NCBI GenBank assembly: GCA_003141895.1
Contig: PLNT01000007.1
Coordinates: 163,783 to 227,782, forward strand
DNA length: 64,000 nucleotides
From: Bacteroidales bacterium
Lineage (GTDB): Bacteria; Bacteroidota; Bacteroidia; Bacteroidales; VadinHA17
Reading direction: 5' to 3'
The position numbers and the translations under genes are program-made. Shown here one piece after another: positions 1 through 9,580 of this stretch. Each line of letters starts with the position of its first letter. The stretch's first letter is position 1. Under the pieces are notes generated by a model. That model was not told the origin of the DNA. It did no database searches and worked only from the letters and a program-made list of their open reading frames with translations.

Positions 1-1270
1 ACAGAGGGTACGATGACATCATTTTAATAACCTTCTCTCCTACTCTTGCTATAACAGTTTCATTTTCAATATTTGAAATAACCTCATCAATAAGTTCCAC
101 AATTAACCCCATGTGTTCTTCTTTAAGTCCCCTTGTAGTTATAGCGGGTGTCCCAACCCTTAATCCTGAAGTCAGAAATGGAGATCGGCTGTCAAAAGGT
201 ACCATATTTTTGTTAACAGTAATATGCGATAAAACCAGTGTATTTTCAACCTTTTTCCCTGAGATTTCCGGAAATTTTGTTCTCAGATCTATAAGCATAA
301 GATGATTATCAGTACCGTCAGAAACGACTTTGTAACCCTTATCCATAAAGGCTTTTGCCATAACCACAGCATTTTTCTTAACCCTCGACTGATATTCGTT
401 GAATTCAGGCGAGAGCGCCTCACTGAATGAAACGGCTTTTGATGCAATAACATGCTCAAGCGGGCCGCCCTGAATTCCGGGAAATACGGCAGAGTTCAAA
501 AGAGCTGACATCATTTTTATTTCACCTTTTGGAGTTTTAATACCCCATGGATTAACAAAATCCTTACCCATCAGTATGATTCCACCTCTTGGTCCGCGAA
601 GCGTTTTATGAGTAGTTGAAGTAACCACATGAGCATATTTCAGCGGATTATTGAGTAACCTGGCTGCAATTAAACCGGCAGGATGTGCCATGTCAATCAT
701 CAGAATAGCCCCGATCATGTCAGCAATTTTCCTCATCCGCTCATAATCCCATTCACGTGAATAAGCTGAAGCACCACCAACGATCAACTTTGGTTTCTCC
801 TGCAGAGCGATCTTTTCCATCATATCATAATCAACCAATCCGTCATCCTCTTTAACACTGTAAGCTACAGGTCTGTATAAGATGCCTGACGAGTTTACAG
901 GAGACCCGTGAGAGAGATGTCCTCCATGCGCAAGATTCAACCCCATGAATGTATCGCCTGGTTTCAGCACTGTCATAAAAACGGCCATATTAGCCTGAGC
1001 ACCGGAATGTGGCTGAACATTCGCATATTCAGCATCAAAAAGCTTTTTAAGCCTGTCAATGGCAATTTGTTCTGACTGGTCAACAATCTCGCAACCCCCA
1101 TAATATCTATTTCCCGGATATCCTTCTGCATATTTATTTGTCATTACTGATCCCATAGCTTCAAGTACCTGCGGACTTACAAAATTTTCTGAAGCAATCA
1201 GCTCAATACCATTTATCTCACGTTGCCGTTCTTTTTCAATAAGGTCAAAAATTAAAGCATCTCTTTTCAT
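1..1270 (-). CDS. glyA: Serine hydroxymethyltransferase (3' end cut by window edge)
   Basis: PLP enzyme that interconverts serine and glycine while loading the one-carbon unit on tetrahydrofolate; cytosolic. Reading down from the ATG at 1268-1270 gives an open frame of 423 codons to the window edge with no stop. It starts [15 protein letters not shown] and carries the family's [11 protein letters not shown] segment, the [10 protein letters not shown] motif and the PLP-lysine motif [12 protein letters not shown]. Bacterial GlyA is about 420-430 residues, so only a few C-terminal residues are missing. It lies 21 bases downstream of the ClC gene on the same strand and may be cotranscribed with it. 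The identification is secure; only the stop lies outside the window. Confidence 0.96.
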   Translation of the reverse strand, partial: MKRDALIFDLIEKERQREINGIELIASENFVSPQVLEAMGSVMTNKYAEGYPGNRYYGGCEIVDQSEQIAIDRLKKLFDAEYANVQPHSGAQANMAVFMTVLKPGDTFMGLNLAHGGHLSHGSPVNSSGILYRPVAYSVKEDDGLVDYDMMEKIALQEKPKLIVGGASAYSREWDYERMRKIADMIGAILMIDMAHPAGLIAARLLNNPLKYAHVVTSTTHKTLRGPRGGIILMGKDFVNPWGIKTPKGEIKMMSALLNSAVFPGIQGGPLEHVIASKAVSFSEALSPEFNEYQSRVKKNAVVMAKAFMDKGYKVVSDGTDNHLMLIDLRTKFPEISGKKVENTLVLSHITVNKNMVPFDSRSPFLTSGLRVGTPAITTRGLKEEHMGLIVELIDEVISNIENETVIARVGEKVIKMMSSYPL

Positions 1271-1291
1271 ATAATATTATTTTTAAAACAT

Positions 1292-3067
1292 TTATTCTTC
1301 TGAAAATTCAACCAGCATTTCGCGGTATGTTGAAAAAATCCTTGATTTGGAGATAAAACCAACATAATATCCCTTATCAAGAACAGGTAAATTCCATGCT
1401 CCCGTATTTCTGAAGGCTTCCATTACAGATTCGATATTTTCCTTTTTATCTATATACGAAGGCGGAATCGTCATCAGATCCCTGACAAGTGTAGTATCAT
1501 ATAGTTCCTGCTTAAACATAATCTCCCTTACATCATCAAGATAAACCACTCCTTCCAGTATATTAAATTCGTCCACTACCGGAAAAATATTCCTTTTTGA
1601 CCTGGTTATCACATTCACCAGCCTTTTCAGGCTATCTGACGGTTTAACACTTAAAAGATCTGTTTCAATTTCTTTTCTCCAGTTCATCCTCATTAAGACA
1701 GCCTTATCTTTATCGTGGGTTATCAGATCGCCTTGCTTTGCGAGTTGAACATGATAAATTGAATGTTTTTCAAAACTTCGGGTAGTGATAAATGCTGCTG
1801 TAGAGGTAATTATAAGCGGAATAAGAAGGTTATACCCTCCAGTTATTTCTGCTATCAGGAAAATGGCGGTAAGAGGCGCATGCATAACTCCTGCCATCAT
1901 ACCGGCCATTCCGACAAGAACAAACCTGTTATCAGGAAGGTCAATATGAACGAATTTTTTTAATATGCTGGCAACAAGATATCCGTTTATACCTCCTAAA
2001 AATAATGTCGGTGCGAATATTCCCCCTACACCTCCTGCACCATTTGTCGAGCTGCTGGCAATAACTTTTAGCAATACCAAACAAGCCATGAACAAGGTAA
2101 TAACGACAAAACTTCCTGAAAAATGACTGAAAACACTATTATTTAACATTATATCAGAATTCCCCTGAAGCAAAGTCATTATGGTGTCATAACCCTCTCC
2201 ATATAAGGGAGGGAAAAGATATATCAGTCCTCCAAGAATAGTTCCCCCGAGAATAAGTTTTATATAAGAATTCTTTATTTTATCATAGTTTCCTTCCAGG
2301 AATAAGGTCATTTTTGAAAAATAAAGAGAAATTAAACCGGAAATAACGCCAAGAACAAGGTACCAGGGAATATTTGAAATATTAAATCCTCCTATAATGT
2401 TAAAAGTGAAAAGGACTTTATTACCCATCAGGAAATATGCCACAGTGGCAGCTGTCACAGAAGATATCATCAGGGGAACAATTGATGATGTTGTAAGATC
2501 AAGCATAAGGATCTCAAGAGTGAAGACAATTCCGGTAACAGGAGCCTTGAAAATCCCTGATATGGCCCCTGCGGCTCCGCATCCGATTAAAAGAGTTATA
2601 TTCTTATAATTGAGCTTGAAAAATCTTCCAATTACTGAACCTATTGAAGAACCTGTCAGAACTATTGGTGCTTCCGCTCCTACCGATCCTCCGAATCCGA
2701 TTGTAAGAGTGCTCGCAACAATTGAGCTCCATGTATTATGTGAACTGAGCAGACTTTTCTTCCTGGAAATGGAAAAAAGTATTCTGCTTATACCATGGCT
2801 GATATTATCCCTGACAACATACCTGACAAAAAGGTAAGTTAATAACATCCCTGTCAAGGGATAAGCAAGGTATAGAATCCGGCCAGATTCCGTCGTAATT
2901 CCATCTGCCAGTACCTGATGAATATAATGAATCGAATATTTGAGCAGTGCTGCAGCAAGAGCACTTAGTAACCCGACAACCAAACTAAGGAGGTACACTA
3001 ATTTAACCTGATCAATTGCCAGGAGGTTTTTTTGAAATGCCTTGCTTAAAAAACGATTTCCGAACAT
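1292..3067 (-). CDS. ClC-family chloride channel/antiporter with C-terminal CBS pair
   Basis: Polytopic inner-membrane protein for Cl- or similar anions. The ClC pore domain covers residues 20-430 and two CBS domains about 470-585. The gating-glutamate segment reads GSVGAEAPIV (E132 in place of the usual GREGP), the GGIFAP motif is at 349-354, and the anion-coordinating Tyr is Y412 (GGYNL). The first selectivity motif is SHGIS (90-94) rather than GSGIP. At the position of the inner proton glutamate of exchangers (E203 of E. coli ClC) I read Ile185 (VFTLEIL). That is compatible with a channel or an uncoupled transporter, but this is inference. The 591-residue length fits CBS-bearing bacterial ClCs. 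It is divergent from the M16 peptidase gene across 81 bases. Confidence 0.9.
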   Translation of the reverse strand: MFGNRFLSKAFQKNLLAIDQVKLVYLLSLVVGLLSALAAALLKYSIHYIHQVLADGITTESGRILYLAYPLTGMLLTYLFVRYVVRDNISHGISRILFSISRKKSLLSSHNTWSSIVASTLTIGFGGSVGAEAPIVLTGSSIGSVIGRFFKLNYKNITLLIGCGAAGAISGIFKAPVTGIVFTLEILMLDLTTSSIVPLMISSVTAATVAYFLMGNKVLFTFNIIGGFNISNIPWYLVLGVISGLISLYFSKMTLFLEGNYDKIKNSYIKLILGGTILGGLIYLFPPLYGEGYDTIMTLLQGNSDIMLNNSVFSHFSGSFVVITLFMACLVLLKVIASSSTNGAGGVGGIFAPTLFLGGINGYLVASILKKFVHIDLPDNRFVLVGMAGMMAGVMHAPLTAIFLIAEITGGYNLLIPLIITSTAAFITTRSFEKHSIYHVQLAKQGDLITHDKDKAVLMRMNWRKEIETDLLSVKPSDSLKRLVNVITRSKRNIFPVVDEFNILEGVVYLDDVREIMFKQELYDTTLVRDLMTIPPSYIDKKENIESVMEAFRNTGAWNLPVLDKGYYVGFISKSRIFSTYREMLVEFSEE

Positions 3068-3074
3068 AATTATG

Positions 3075-3082
3075 CAAATATA
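3075..3082 (-). promoter_or_regulatory. Bacteroidetes -7 promoter element (TATATTTG) before the ClC gene
   Basis: Read on the minus strand this octamer matches the Bacteroidetes housekeeping -7 consensus TAnnTTTG. It lies only 7 bases before the ATG, so transcription from it would give an almost leaderless mRNA. I see no clear -33 TTTG partner, so this is tentative. Confidence 0.35.
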
Positions 3083-3114
3083 AAAACAATACTAAACCTT
3101 CCCTGTTTTTTAAG

Positions 3115-3122
3115 TAAGTTTG
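3115..3122 (+). promoter_or_regulatory. Bacteroidetes -7 promoter element (TAAGTTTG) before the M16 operon
   Basis: Matches TAnnTTTG, ending 26 bases before the ATG of the first M16 peptidase gene, in the 81-base divergent gap with the ClC gene. No convincing -33 element is visible. Confidence 0.4.
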
Positions 3123-3148
3123 TCACCAGGCAGATTTTATGAATATCG

Positions 3149-4399
3149 ATGATAAATTATAAACGATTCACTCTTGAAAACGGATTAAAGGTTCTGGTTC
3201 ACGAGGATAGATCAACTCCCCTTGTTGCAATGAATATACTTTATGACGTTGGCTCAAGGGATGAGGATCCTGAGATGACCGGTCTGGCACATCTCTTTGA
3301 ACATCTCATGTTTGGGGGATCAAAGAATATTCCTGACTATGATACGCCGCTGCAACTGGTAGGAGGTGAAAATAATGCCTATACAAACAACGACATTACC
3401 AATTATTATCTGACAATCCCATCGGAAAACATTGAAACAGGATTCTGGCTTGAATCCGACAGAATGCTTGAACTTGATTTTTCACAAAAAAACCTCGACA
3501 CTCAGAAGAACGTTGTTACAGAGGAGTATAATCAACGTTACCTTAATCAGCCTTATGGCGATGCTATCTTAAAATTACGGCCTCTGGCATATAAGGTTCA
3601 CCCATACAGATGGCCGACTATAGGAATGGATATCGCTCATATAAAGAATGTCGAACTTGAACAGGTAAAAACTTTTTTCTTTTCACATTATGCGCCCAAT
3701 AATGCAATACTGACTCTTACAGGCAATATTAATAATTACAGCGCATTTAAATTATCACAGAAATGGTTTGGTCCGATAGAAAGCAGGGCTATTAAACCAA
3801 GAAATCTGCCTGAAGAACCTGCGCAAACAAATGAAAGAATTCTGAATTTTGAGAGAGATGTTCCTTCAGACGCTTTATATAAATTCTGGCATATCGGTCC
3901 AAGGATCAGCAAAGATTTTTATACCATAGATCTTATTACTGACCTTCTTGCCGGTGGGGAATCAGGAAGGTTACATACCAAACTCGTAAGGGAGAAGAAA
4001 CTATTCAGCGAAATAAACGCATACATGACTGCAGATATCGACCCGGGACTTATGGTTGTGCAGGGAAAACTAATGAATGGAGTTGAGTTGCAACAGGCAG
4101 ATAATATGATAAATGATGTAATAACTGGTTTATTAAACCAAAAGGATATCGGGGAAGAAATGGAAAAAGTGAAAAATAAATTCGAGTCTTCAACCGTTTT
4201 TTCAAGAACGAGTATTCTGAATAAGGCTGCAAATCTTTCATTTTTTGAACTCCTGGGTAACCCTGAATTGATAAATAATGAGGTTGATACCTTCAGAAGT
4301 GTTACACCTGAGATGGTTTCCGAGACGGTCAGCAGGTACCTTGTACCATCCAACTGCAGTACATTAAATTATATTTCAACCCGAAAAGACCGAAAATGA
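3149..4399 (+). CDS. M16 zinc metallopeptidase, catalytic subunit
   Basis: Insulinase/processing-peptidase-like protease. The inverted zinc motif HLFEH is at residues 48-52, with the downstream glutamate in VVTEEYNQ (125-126), so the active site is intact. At 416 residues it is a half-size M16B subunit: a catalytic domain of about 210 residues followed by the inactive-type partner domain. No signal peptide is visible, so a cytoplasmic site is likely. Its last four bases (ATGA) overlap the start of the next gene, which encodes an M16 protein lacking the zinc motif. The two probably form a heterodimer, as known for bacterial M16B pairs. Start chosen at ATG 3149. Confidence 0.92.
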   Translation: MINYKRFTLENGLKVLVHEDRSTPLVAMNILYDVGSRDEDPEMTGLAHLFEHLMFGGSKNIPDYDTPLQLVGGENNAYTNNDITNYYLTIPSENIETGFWLESDRMLELDFSQKNLDTQKNVVTEEYNQRYLNQPYGDAILKLRPLAYKVHPYRWPTIGMDIAHIKNVELEQVKTFFFSHYAPNNAILTLTGNINNYSAFKLSQKWFGPIESRAIKPRNLPEEPAQTNERILNFERDVPSDALYKFWHIGPRISKDFYTIDLITDLLAGGESGRLHTKLVREKKLFSEINAYMTADIDPGLMVVQGKLMNGVELQQADNMINDVITGLLNQKDIGEEMEKVKNKFESSTVFSRTSILNKAANLSFFELLGNPELINNEVDTFRSVTPEMVSETVSRYLVPSNCSTLNYISTRKDRK

Positions 4400-5676
4400 A
4401 TAACCTGCAAAGAGTACAGCCACCTGTATTTCCAGTGGAAAAAGTAGTTATTCCGGAAGCGAAATCCCTGAAACTGGATAATGGCATACCCGTTTTTCTG
4501 ATCGAAGCAGGCACAGAGGATATTATGCGCCTTGAATTTGTTTTCAAAGCCGGTCAGATAAAAGAGACCTTGCCTCTCCTTGCATCAACATGCAATATGA
4601 TGCTATCAGAAGGATCACAGAATTACACATCTGAAGAACTAAACAGGATCCTCGATTTCTATGGCATTTTTATGAACCAGTCTGCTGAGCGCGATAGTGC
4701 AAATATCACCCTCTTTTTTCTTAATAAACATATTGAAAAAGCACTGGAACTGAGCCATGAGGTATTGTTCCAGCCAGCATTTCCGGAACCGGAACTAAAT
4801 TCGTTAATGAAAAAACGGGTTCTATGGTATCTGGTTAACATGGAAAAAGTACAGAACCTGGCAATGGATCAGTTTTTTGAATCCCTTTTTGGGAAACATC
4901 ACCCATACGGTTACCATATTGTTGAAAAGGATTTCGAGAATATAACTCCTTCAATTCTGACAGATTTCCATTCCCGGTATTATACTCTTTCAAATTTGGC
5001 AGTAATAATCTCAGGTAAAATTCATGAGAAAACAATTGAGTTTCTGAATGCGTTATTTGGAAATACTTCTTTAAAGAAACTTAATAACGATGGTTCAGAT
5101 GTTCTTCTGAAAGGTGAGAAACAAAAAAAAGTTCATATTCATAAATCCGGTGCCGTTCAGACTTCAATAAAAATAGGCTCAACAACAATAAATAAACGGT
5201 CTCCCGATTACCCCGGACTGAAGATTCTTGATTCTATACTTGGCGGATACTTTGGTTCACGACTTATGAAGAATTTAAGGGAAGAAAAAGGCTATACTTA
5301 TGGTATCAGTTCCTCTGTTTCATCATTTGATCTTTCCGGATACAAAGTAATATCAACTGAAGTTGGCAGCAAATATTCTCAGAAATCTATTGATGAGATT
5401 TATAAAGAAATCAAAATGCTGCAAAACGTTGCAGTTACAAAAGAAGAAATGTCAATTGTCCGTAATTATATGTCGGGCGAGATGGTACGAATGTTTGATG
5501 GACCCTTTGCTCTGGCTGAAAGTTTCAGATCAGCCTGGGAATTCGGACTAGACAATTCCTATTACCACCGTTTATCTGAAAAAATAAGAACAATAGAACC
5601 TGACGAAATAATAGAACTCGCAAAGAAGTATTACAATATTGATGAACTTTATGAGATAACTGCCGGCTCTGAATGA
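4396..5676 (+). CDS. M16 peptidase-like protein, non-catalytic partner subunit
   Basis: 426-residue M16 family protein with no HxxEH motif in the N-terminal half (SEGSQNYTSEELNRIL is in that region). It keeps the C-terminal substrate-positioning Arg/Tyr motif, LREEKGYTYG, with R295 and Y302. This split of labour (zinc site in one chain, R/Y in the other) is the known arrangement of heterodimeric M16B peptidases, so it is likely the obligate partner of the upstream gene. Both ends use ATGA overlaps (with the gene before and the gene after), indicating translational coupling in a three-gene operon. Confidence 0.9.
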   Translation: MNNLQRVQPPVFPVEKVVIPEAKSLKLDNGIPVFLIEAGTEDIMRLEFVFKAGQIKETLPLLASTCNMMLSEGSQNYTSEELNRILDFYGIFMNQSAERDSANITLFFLNKHIEKALELSHEVLFQPAFPEPELNSLMKKRVLWYLVNMEKVQNLAMDQFFESLFGKHHPYGYHIVEKDFENITPSILTDFHSRYYTLSNLAVIISGKIHEKTIEFLNALFGNTSLKKLNNDGSDVLLKGEKQKKVHIHKSGAVQTSIKIGSTTINKRSPDYPGLKILDSILGGYFGSRLMKNLREEKGYTYGISSSVSSFDLSGYKVISTEVGSKYSQKSIDEIYKEIKMLQNVAVTKEEMSIVRNYMSGEMVRMFDGPFALAESFRSAWEFGLDNSYYHRLSEKIRTIEPDEIIELAKKYYNIDELYEITAGSE

Positions 5677-7166
5677 AAAACCGCTTTATTATTGTTATCA
5701 TTATTTTATTGATTTGTTGGTCAAAAGATGCTTTTTCTCAGGTCAACTGCGTTACGGATCCTCCATTACCGCCTGTTCTCACATCAATCTCGGTACAACC
5801 AGAAACCGGGAAAACAGTGTTTACCTGGACATTAAGTCCAACTTCAGATATTGCTGCCTATATCCTCTACTCATATAAAAACGGGGATGGAACAGCAATC
5901 GATACTATTTGGGATCCTTCAGTTTCAAGTTATGTACTTACGAGCACGTCCACAAAATATTTCAGTGTATCGTATGTAATTGCTGCTATGAGATTACCAA
6001 GGTGTACCAGTATCTTTTCAAATGTTTTAAATACAGTATTTGAAGAAGCTTCTATTGATACCTGCCTGCAAAAAATTGTGGTAAAATGGAACAACTACGC
6101 CTCTGTACCGGTAAAAGTAGCAGACTATTCGGTGCTGATGTCCTTAGGTGGAGGTAGTTACATTGAGACTGGTAAAACAGATGCACAAACAACAAGTTTC
6201 ACAGTGAATGATTTCACACTCAATACTGATTACTGTTTTGTAATACGGGCAAACCTTGAGAACGGAGCTTTTTCAACTTCAAATAAATCATGCATACTAA
6301 CGAAGATGCAACGTCCTCCGATGTGGATAAATGCCGACCAGTCAACTATAAATTCCGATGGGAAAGTTGCTGTCTCATTTACAATCGATCCTCTGTCGGA
6401 AATAGTCCATTTCAGTCTCGAAAGGAAAACCGGGTTAACTGGAGTTGCTCAGGAAATTTCTAAGCCTGTTTCTGTAAACGGATCAGTGGATTATATTGAT
6501 AACCAGGCGAAAACGGATATCGTAAATTATTACAGGTTATCTGCAATAAATAGCTGCAATCTCCCTGTGACCGTTTCAAATGTAGCTTCAAACATTGTTC
6601 TGTCACTCCAAAGTACAGATAACAATGTCATACTTTCATGGAACCAGTATAAAGAATGGCTGGGAATAGTATCTGCCTATAAAATACATGTCAATACAGG
6701 AAATGGGTTTGAAGAGAAAGCAGTTGTCTCAGCTGCTGATTCAGTTTTTATTCTCGATTATCAGCAATTAATGTATCAAGTCTCAGGAGCCAAAGTTTGT
6801 TTCTATGTCAGTGCATCCGAAGCTTCTAATCCTTATGGTATTCAGGGTGAGAGTATATCTTCAGAAATTTGTTCTTCACCGGTAGAAATAATTACTGTTC
6901 CGAATGTATTTACTCCTAATAATGATCTTGAAAATGACCTTTTCAAACCTGTACTGACATTCACTCCGGTTGATTATCACATCATAATCTCCGACAGGCA
7001 GGGAAATGTCCTTTTTGAATCACGGGATTATCTTGAAGAATGGGATGGTTCAAAAAACGGAAGTCCTCAGCCCCAGGGTGTGTATCTGTGGTTTTTAAAA
7101 TTGACTACACCTTCTGGTAAGTCTATTTCAAGAACCGGAACTATTACCATAATAAATAAGAAGTAA
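5673..7166 (+). CDS. Secreted protein with type B T9SS (gliding-motility) sorting domain
   Basis: A 497-residue exported protein. The N-terminus is a signal peptide (hydrophobic IIVIIILLICW core, likely cleavage after DAFS). Fibronectin-III/Ig-like beta repeats fill residues about 30-400. Residues about 405-497 form the CHU-type C-terminal sorting domain, starting VPNVFTPNNDLENDLFKP and ending in the WDGSKNGSPQPQGVYLW and GTITIINKK segments. Such domains direct type IX secretion and attachment in Bacteroidetes. The start codon overlaps the stop of the M16 partner gene (ATGA). I see no enzymatic domain, so adhesion or a surface role is a guess. Confidence 0.88.
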   Translation: MKNRFIIVIIILLICWSKDAFSQVNCVTDPPLPPVLTSISVQPETGKTVFTWTLSPTSDIAAYILYSYKNGDGTAIDTIWDPSVSSYVLTSTSTKYFSVSYVIAAMRLPRCTSIFSNVLNTVFEEASIDTCLQKIVVKWNNYASVPVKVADYSVLMSLGGGSYIETGKTDAQTTSFTVNDFTLNTDYCFVIRANLENGAFSTSNKSCILTKMQRPPMWINADQSTINSDGKVAVSFTIDPLSEIVHFSLERKTGLTGVAQEISKPVSVNGSVDYIDNQAKTDIVNYYRLSAINSCNLPVTVSNVASNIVLSLQSTDNNVILSWNQYKEWLGIVSAYKIHVNTGNGFEEKAVVSAADSVFILDYQQLMYQVSGAKVCFYVSASEASNPYGIQGESISSEICSSPVEIITVPNVFTPNNDLENDLFKPVLTFTPVDYHIIISDRQGNVLFESRDYLEEWDGSKNGSPQPQGVYLWFLKLTTPSGKSISRTGTITIINKK

Positions 7167-7223
7167 CCGGAGAAGGGGCAAGGTTCAGGTTACAAACCAC
7201 TAGCAATTTTGAACGGGAATGGC

Positions 7224-7231
7224 TACATTTG
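7224..7231 (+). promoter_or_regulatory. Bacteroidetes -7 promoter element (TACATTTG) before rel
   Basis: Exact match to TAnnTTTG in the 100-base gap before the Rel gene. A TTTG at 7208-7211 lies too close (12-base gap, where about 19-21 is expected) to be a canonical -33 box. Confidence 0.4.
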
Positions 7232-7266
7232 TACCTTGGTAAAGAATATTGCGCTCGAATCATTTT

Positions 7267-9513
7267 ATGGGTAACAAGGATATTTTTGATGAGGAAGACA
7301 GAAACCGTATTCAGGTTGAATATGATGAATTAATAGGTCATCTTCTCAGATGTAACAAGCCTGGGGACAAGGAACTTATTGAAAAAGCATTCAATAAAGC
7401 AAACGAAGCTCACTGGAACATGCGGAGAAAATCCGGTGAGCCATACATAATCCACCCTATTTCAGTAGCTAAGATTGTCAATCGCGAAATTGGTCTTGGA
7501 GCCAAGTCGATCGCTGTTGCACTTCTTCACGATGTTGTAGAGGACACAGAATATACTCTTGAAGATGTCGAGAGGGATTTCGGATCGAAGATTGCATCTC
7601 TGATAGATGGTCTGACAAAAATATCAGGAACTTACAATAAAGAAAATTCATCTTCCTTACAGGCGGAAAATTTCAGAAAGATGTTGCTGACTCTTTCCGA
7701 TGATCTACGGGTCATCCTCATAAAAATAGCAGACCGTCTTCATAATATGAGAACTCTTGACTCGCTTCCGGAACATAAAAAAATGAAAGTAGCGGGAGAA
7801 ACAATCTTCCTTTACGCTCCCCTTGCACACCGACTTGGATTATATGCAATTAAAAGTGAACTGGAAGATCTGAGCTTTAAATTCCGCCAACCTCAGATCT
7901 ATGAAGAGATTTCTTCAAAACTGAAACATACTGAAAAAAAGAACATTGCACTTATAAACAAGTTTTCCTTACCCATAATTGAAAAACTATCTCAGACCGG
8001 ACTGCAATTTGACATAAGTGGCAGGCCAAAATCAATCTTCTCAATATGGAAGAAGATGCAGGCTAAAAATGTTCCCTTTGAAGAAATTTATGATGTATTA
8101 GCCATAAGGATAGTTTTTGAACCGGCGCCGGGAATTCCTGAAAAAACACAGTGCTGGAATATTTACTCCACTATTACTGATTCTTACCTGCCTAAACCCG
8201 ACAGGCTTCGCGATTGGGTAAGCAGGCCTAAACCTAACGGATATGAAGCATTGCATGTTACTGTTATGGGTCCCGAAGGTCAATGGATTGAAGTTCAGAT
8301 AAGAAGCAAAAGGATGGATGAGATTGCGGAAAGAGGATATGCTGCACACTGGAAATACAAAGGTGATGACTCACAGGAAAGCGAGCTGGATAAATGGATA
8401 AAAAAGGTACGGATAATGCTTGAGAACCCGCATGAAGATCCAATGGAGTTTCTTGATGAATTTAAGATGAATCTGTTTTCTTCGGAAATTATGGTTTTTA
8501 CTCCAAAAGGGTTCCTTGTTAGTCTGCCCAAAGGAGCTTCAGCCCTGGATTTTGCCTATGAAATTCATACTGAAATCGGGAACAAGGCTATTGGTGCCAA
8601 AATAAACTATAAACTCAATCCGATAAATTCTATCCTGATGAGTGGCGATCAGGTGGAAATAATCACTTCCGATATTGCCAAACCCGACAATGAATGGCTT
8701 TCATTTGTAAGAACCTCAAAAGCAAAAGATGCAATAAAAAATGCACTCCGTAATGATTCGAAAGACAGCATTCAGAAAGGTATGGAAATACTTGACTCAA
8801 AACTAAAGGAAAACGATATTACGAATAATAACGAGGTTCTGAAATCCCTCATCCTGTCATTTGAAGTCCAAAATAAAGAAGAACTGTATTCAGGGATCGG
8901 TATGGGCAGGCTTAATCTAGATAATCTTAAAAAAAGAATCAAAAAGAAACCCCAGAATAATGTCATCAAATACTGGGAATTAAAACTTATAGGATCAAAG
9001 AAAGAGAAAAAAGAACAGGAGGCTGTTCAGGAGAATATCGATAAAAATGTTCCTTTCCTGTTAAGAGAAAATGTCGATAATGCAGAACAATCGTATGAGA
9101 TAGCAAAATGTTGTAATCCTATCCCGGGAGATGAAGTAATCGGGTATCATTCTCCGGAAGGAACGATAATAATTCATAAACCTAAATGTCCTGTGGCTAT
9201 CAGGATCATGTCAAATGAAGGGAACAGGATCATTGCGGTAAAATGGGCCATTCATAAACTGGTTTCATTTCTGGCCAGGATAAGCATGACTGGCATTGAC
9301 AGAATAGGACTTGTAAACGATATTACAACTATTATATCAGCCGAACTGAAGGTAAACATGACAAAAATTAATATCTCTGTTAATAATGGAATTTTTGAAG
9401 GAACAATCGACTTATTCGTTCATCATACAAAGGACCTGAACAATCTTATACTTAAAATTTCAAATATCAACGGAATAGAAAACGTAAAAAGAGTAGAAGA
9501 TTTCTCTAATTAA
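7267..9513 (+). CDS. rel: Bifunctional (p)ppGpp synthetase/hydrolase, RelA/SpoT family
   Basis: Makes and degrades the stringent-response alarmone (p)ppGpp. Domain order: HD hydrolase (residues about 20-200, intact LLHDVVEDT with H88-D89), synthetase (about 240-350, with GRPKSIFSIWKKM and RPKPNGYEALHV), TGS (about 400-460, VFTPKGFLVSLPKGASALDFAYEIHTEIGNKA region), a helical linker and a C-terminal ACT domain (about 670-748). With an intact HD site it should be the single bifunctional Rel rather than a synthetase-only RelA. An in-frame TTG at 7249 would add six residues; I prefer ATG 7267, giving 748 residues. It is followed by a Fur-like regulator and purA in the same direction. Confidence 0.95.
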   Translation: MGNKDIFDEEDRNRIQVEYDELIGHLLRCNKPGDKELIEKAFNKANEAHWNMRRKSGEPYIIHPISVAKIVNREIGLGAKSIAVALLHDVVEDTEYTLEDVERDFGSKIASLIDGLTKISGTYNKENSSSLQAENFRKMLLTLSDDLRVILIKIADRLHNMRTLDSLPEHKKMKVAGETIFLYAPLAHRLGLYAIKSELEDLSFKFRQPQIYEEISSKLKHTEKKNIALINKFSLPIIEKLSQTGLQFDISGRPKSIFSIWKKMQAKNVPFEEIYDVLAIRIVFEPAPGIPEKTQCWNIYSTITDSYLPKPDRLRDWVSRPKPNGYEALHVTVMGPEGQWIEVQIRSKRMDEIAERGYAAHWKYKGDDSQESELDKWIKKVRIMLENPHEDPMEFLDEFKMNLFSSEIMVFTPKGFLVSLPKGASALDFAYEIHTEIGNKAIGAKINYKLNPINSILMSGDQVEIITSDIAKPDNEWLSFVRTSKAKDAIKNALRNDSKDSIQKGMEILDSKLKENDITNNNEVLKSLILSFEVQNKEELYSGIGMGRLNLDNLKKRIKKKPQNNVIKYWELKLIGSKKEKKEQEAVQENIDKNVPFLLRENVDNAEQSYEIAKCCNPIPGDEVIGYHSPEGTIIIHKPKCPVAIRIMSNEGNRIIAVKWAIHKLVSFLARISMTGIDRIGLVNDITTIISAELKVNMTKINISVNNGIFEGTIDLFVHHTKDLNNLILKISNINGIENVKRVEDFSN

Positions 9514-9548
9514 TTATTGCCGGAGCCCCGATATCCGGTAAAATTACA

Positions 9549-9556
9549 TACTTTTG
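9549..9556 (+). promoter_or_regulatory. Bacteroidetes -7 promoter element (TACTTTTG) before the Fur-like gene
   Basis: Matches TAnnTTTG and ends 24 bases before the ATG at 9581, a distance shared with several other genes here. No clear -33 partner. Confidence 0.4.
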
Positions 9557-9580
9557 TTATTATTTTAAATTAGACCAGAT

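Noticed and set aside
3919-4353. 144-codon minus-strand open frame inside the M16 gene
   Set aside because: Antisense to the conserved C-terminal half of the M16 peptidase; no supporting motif.
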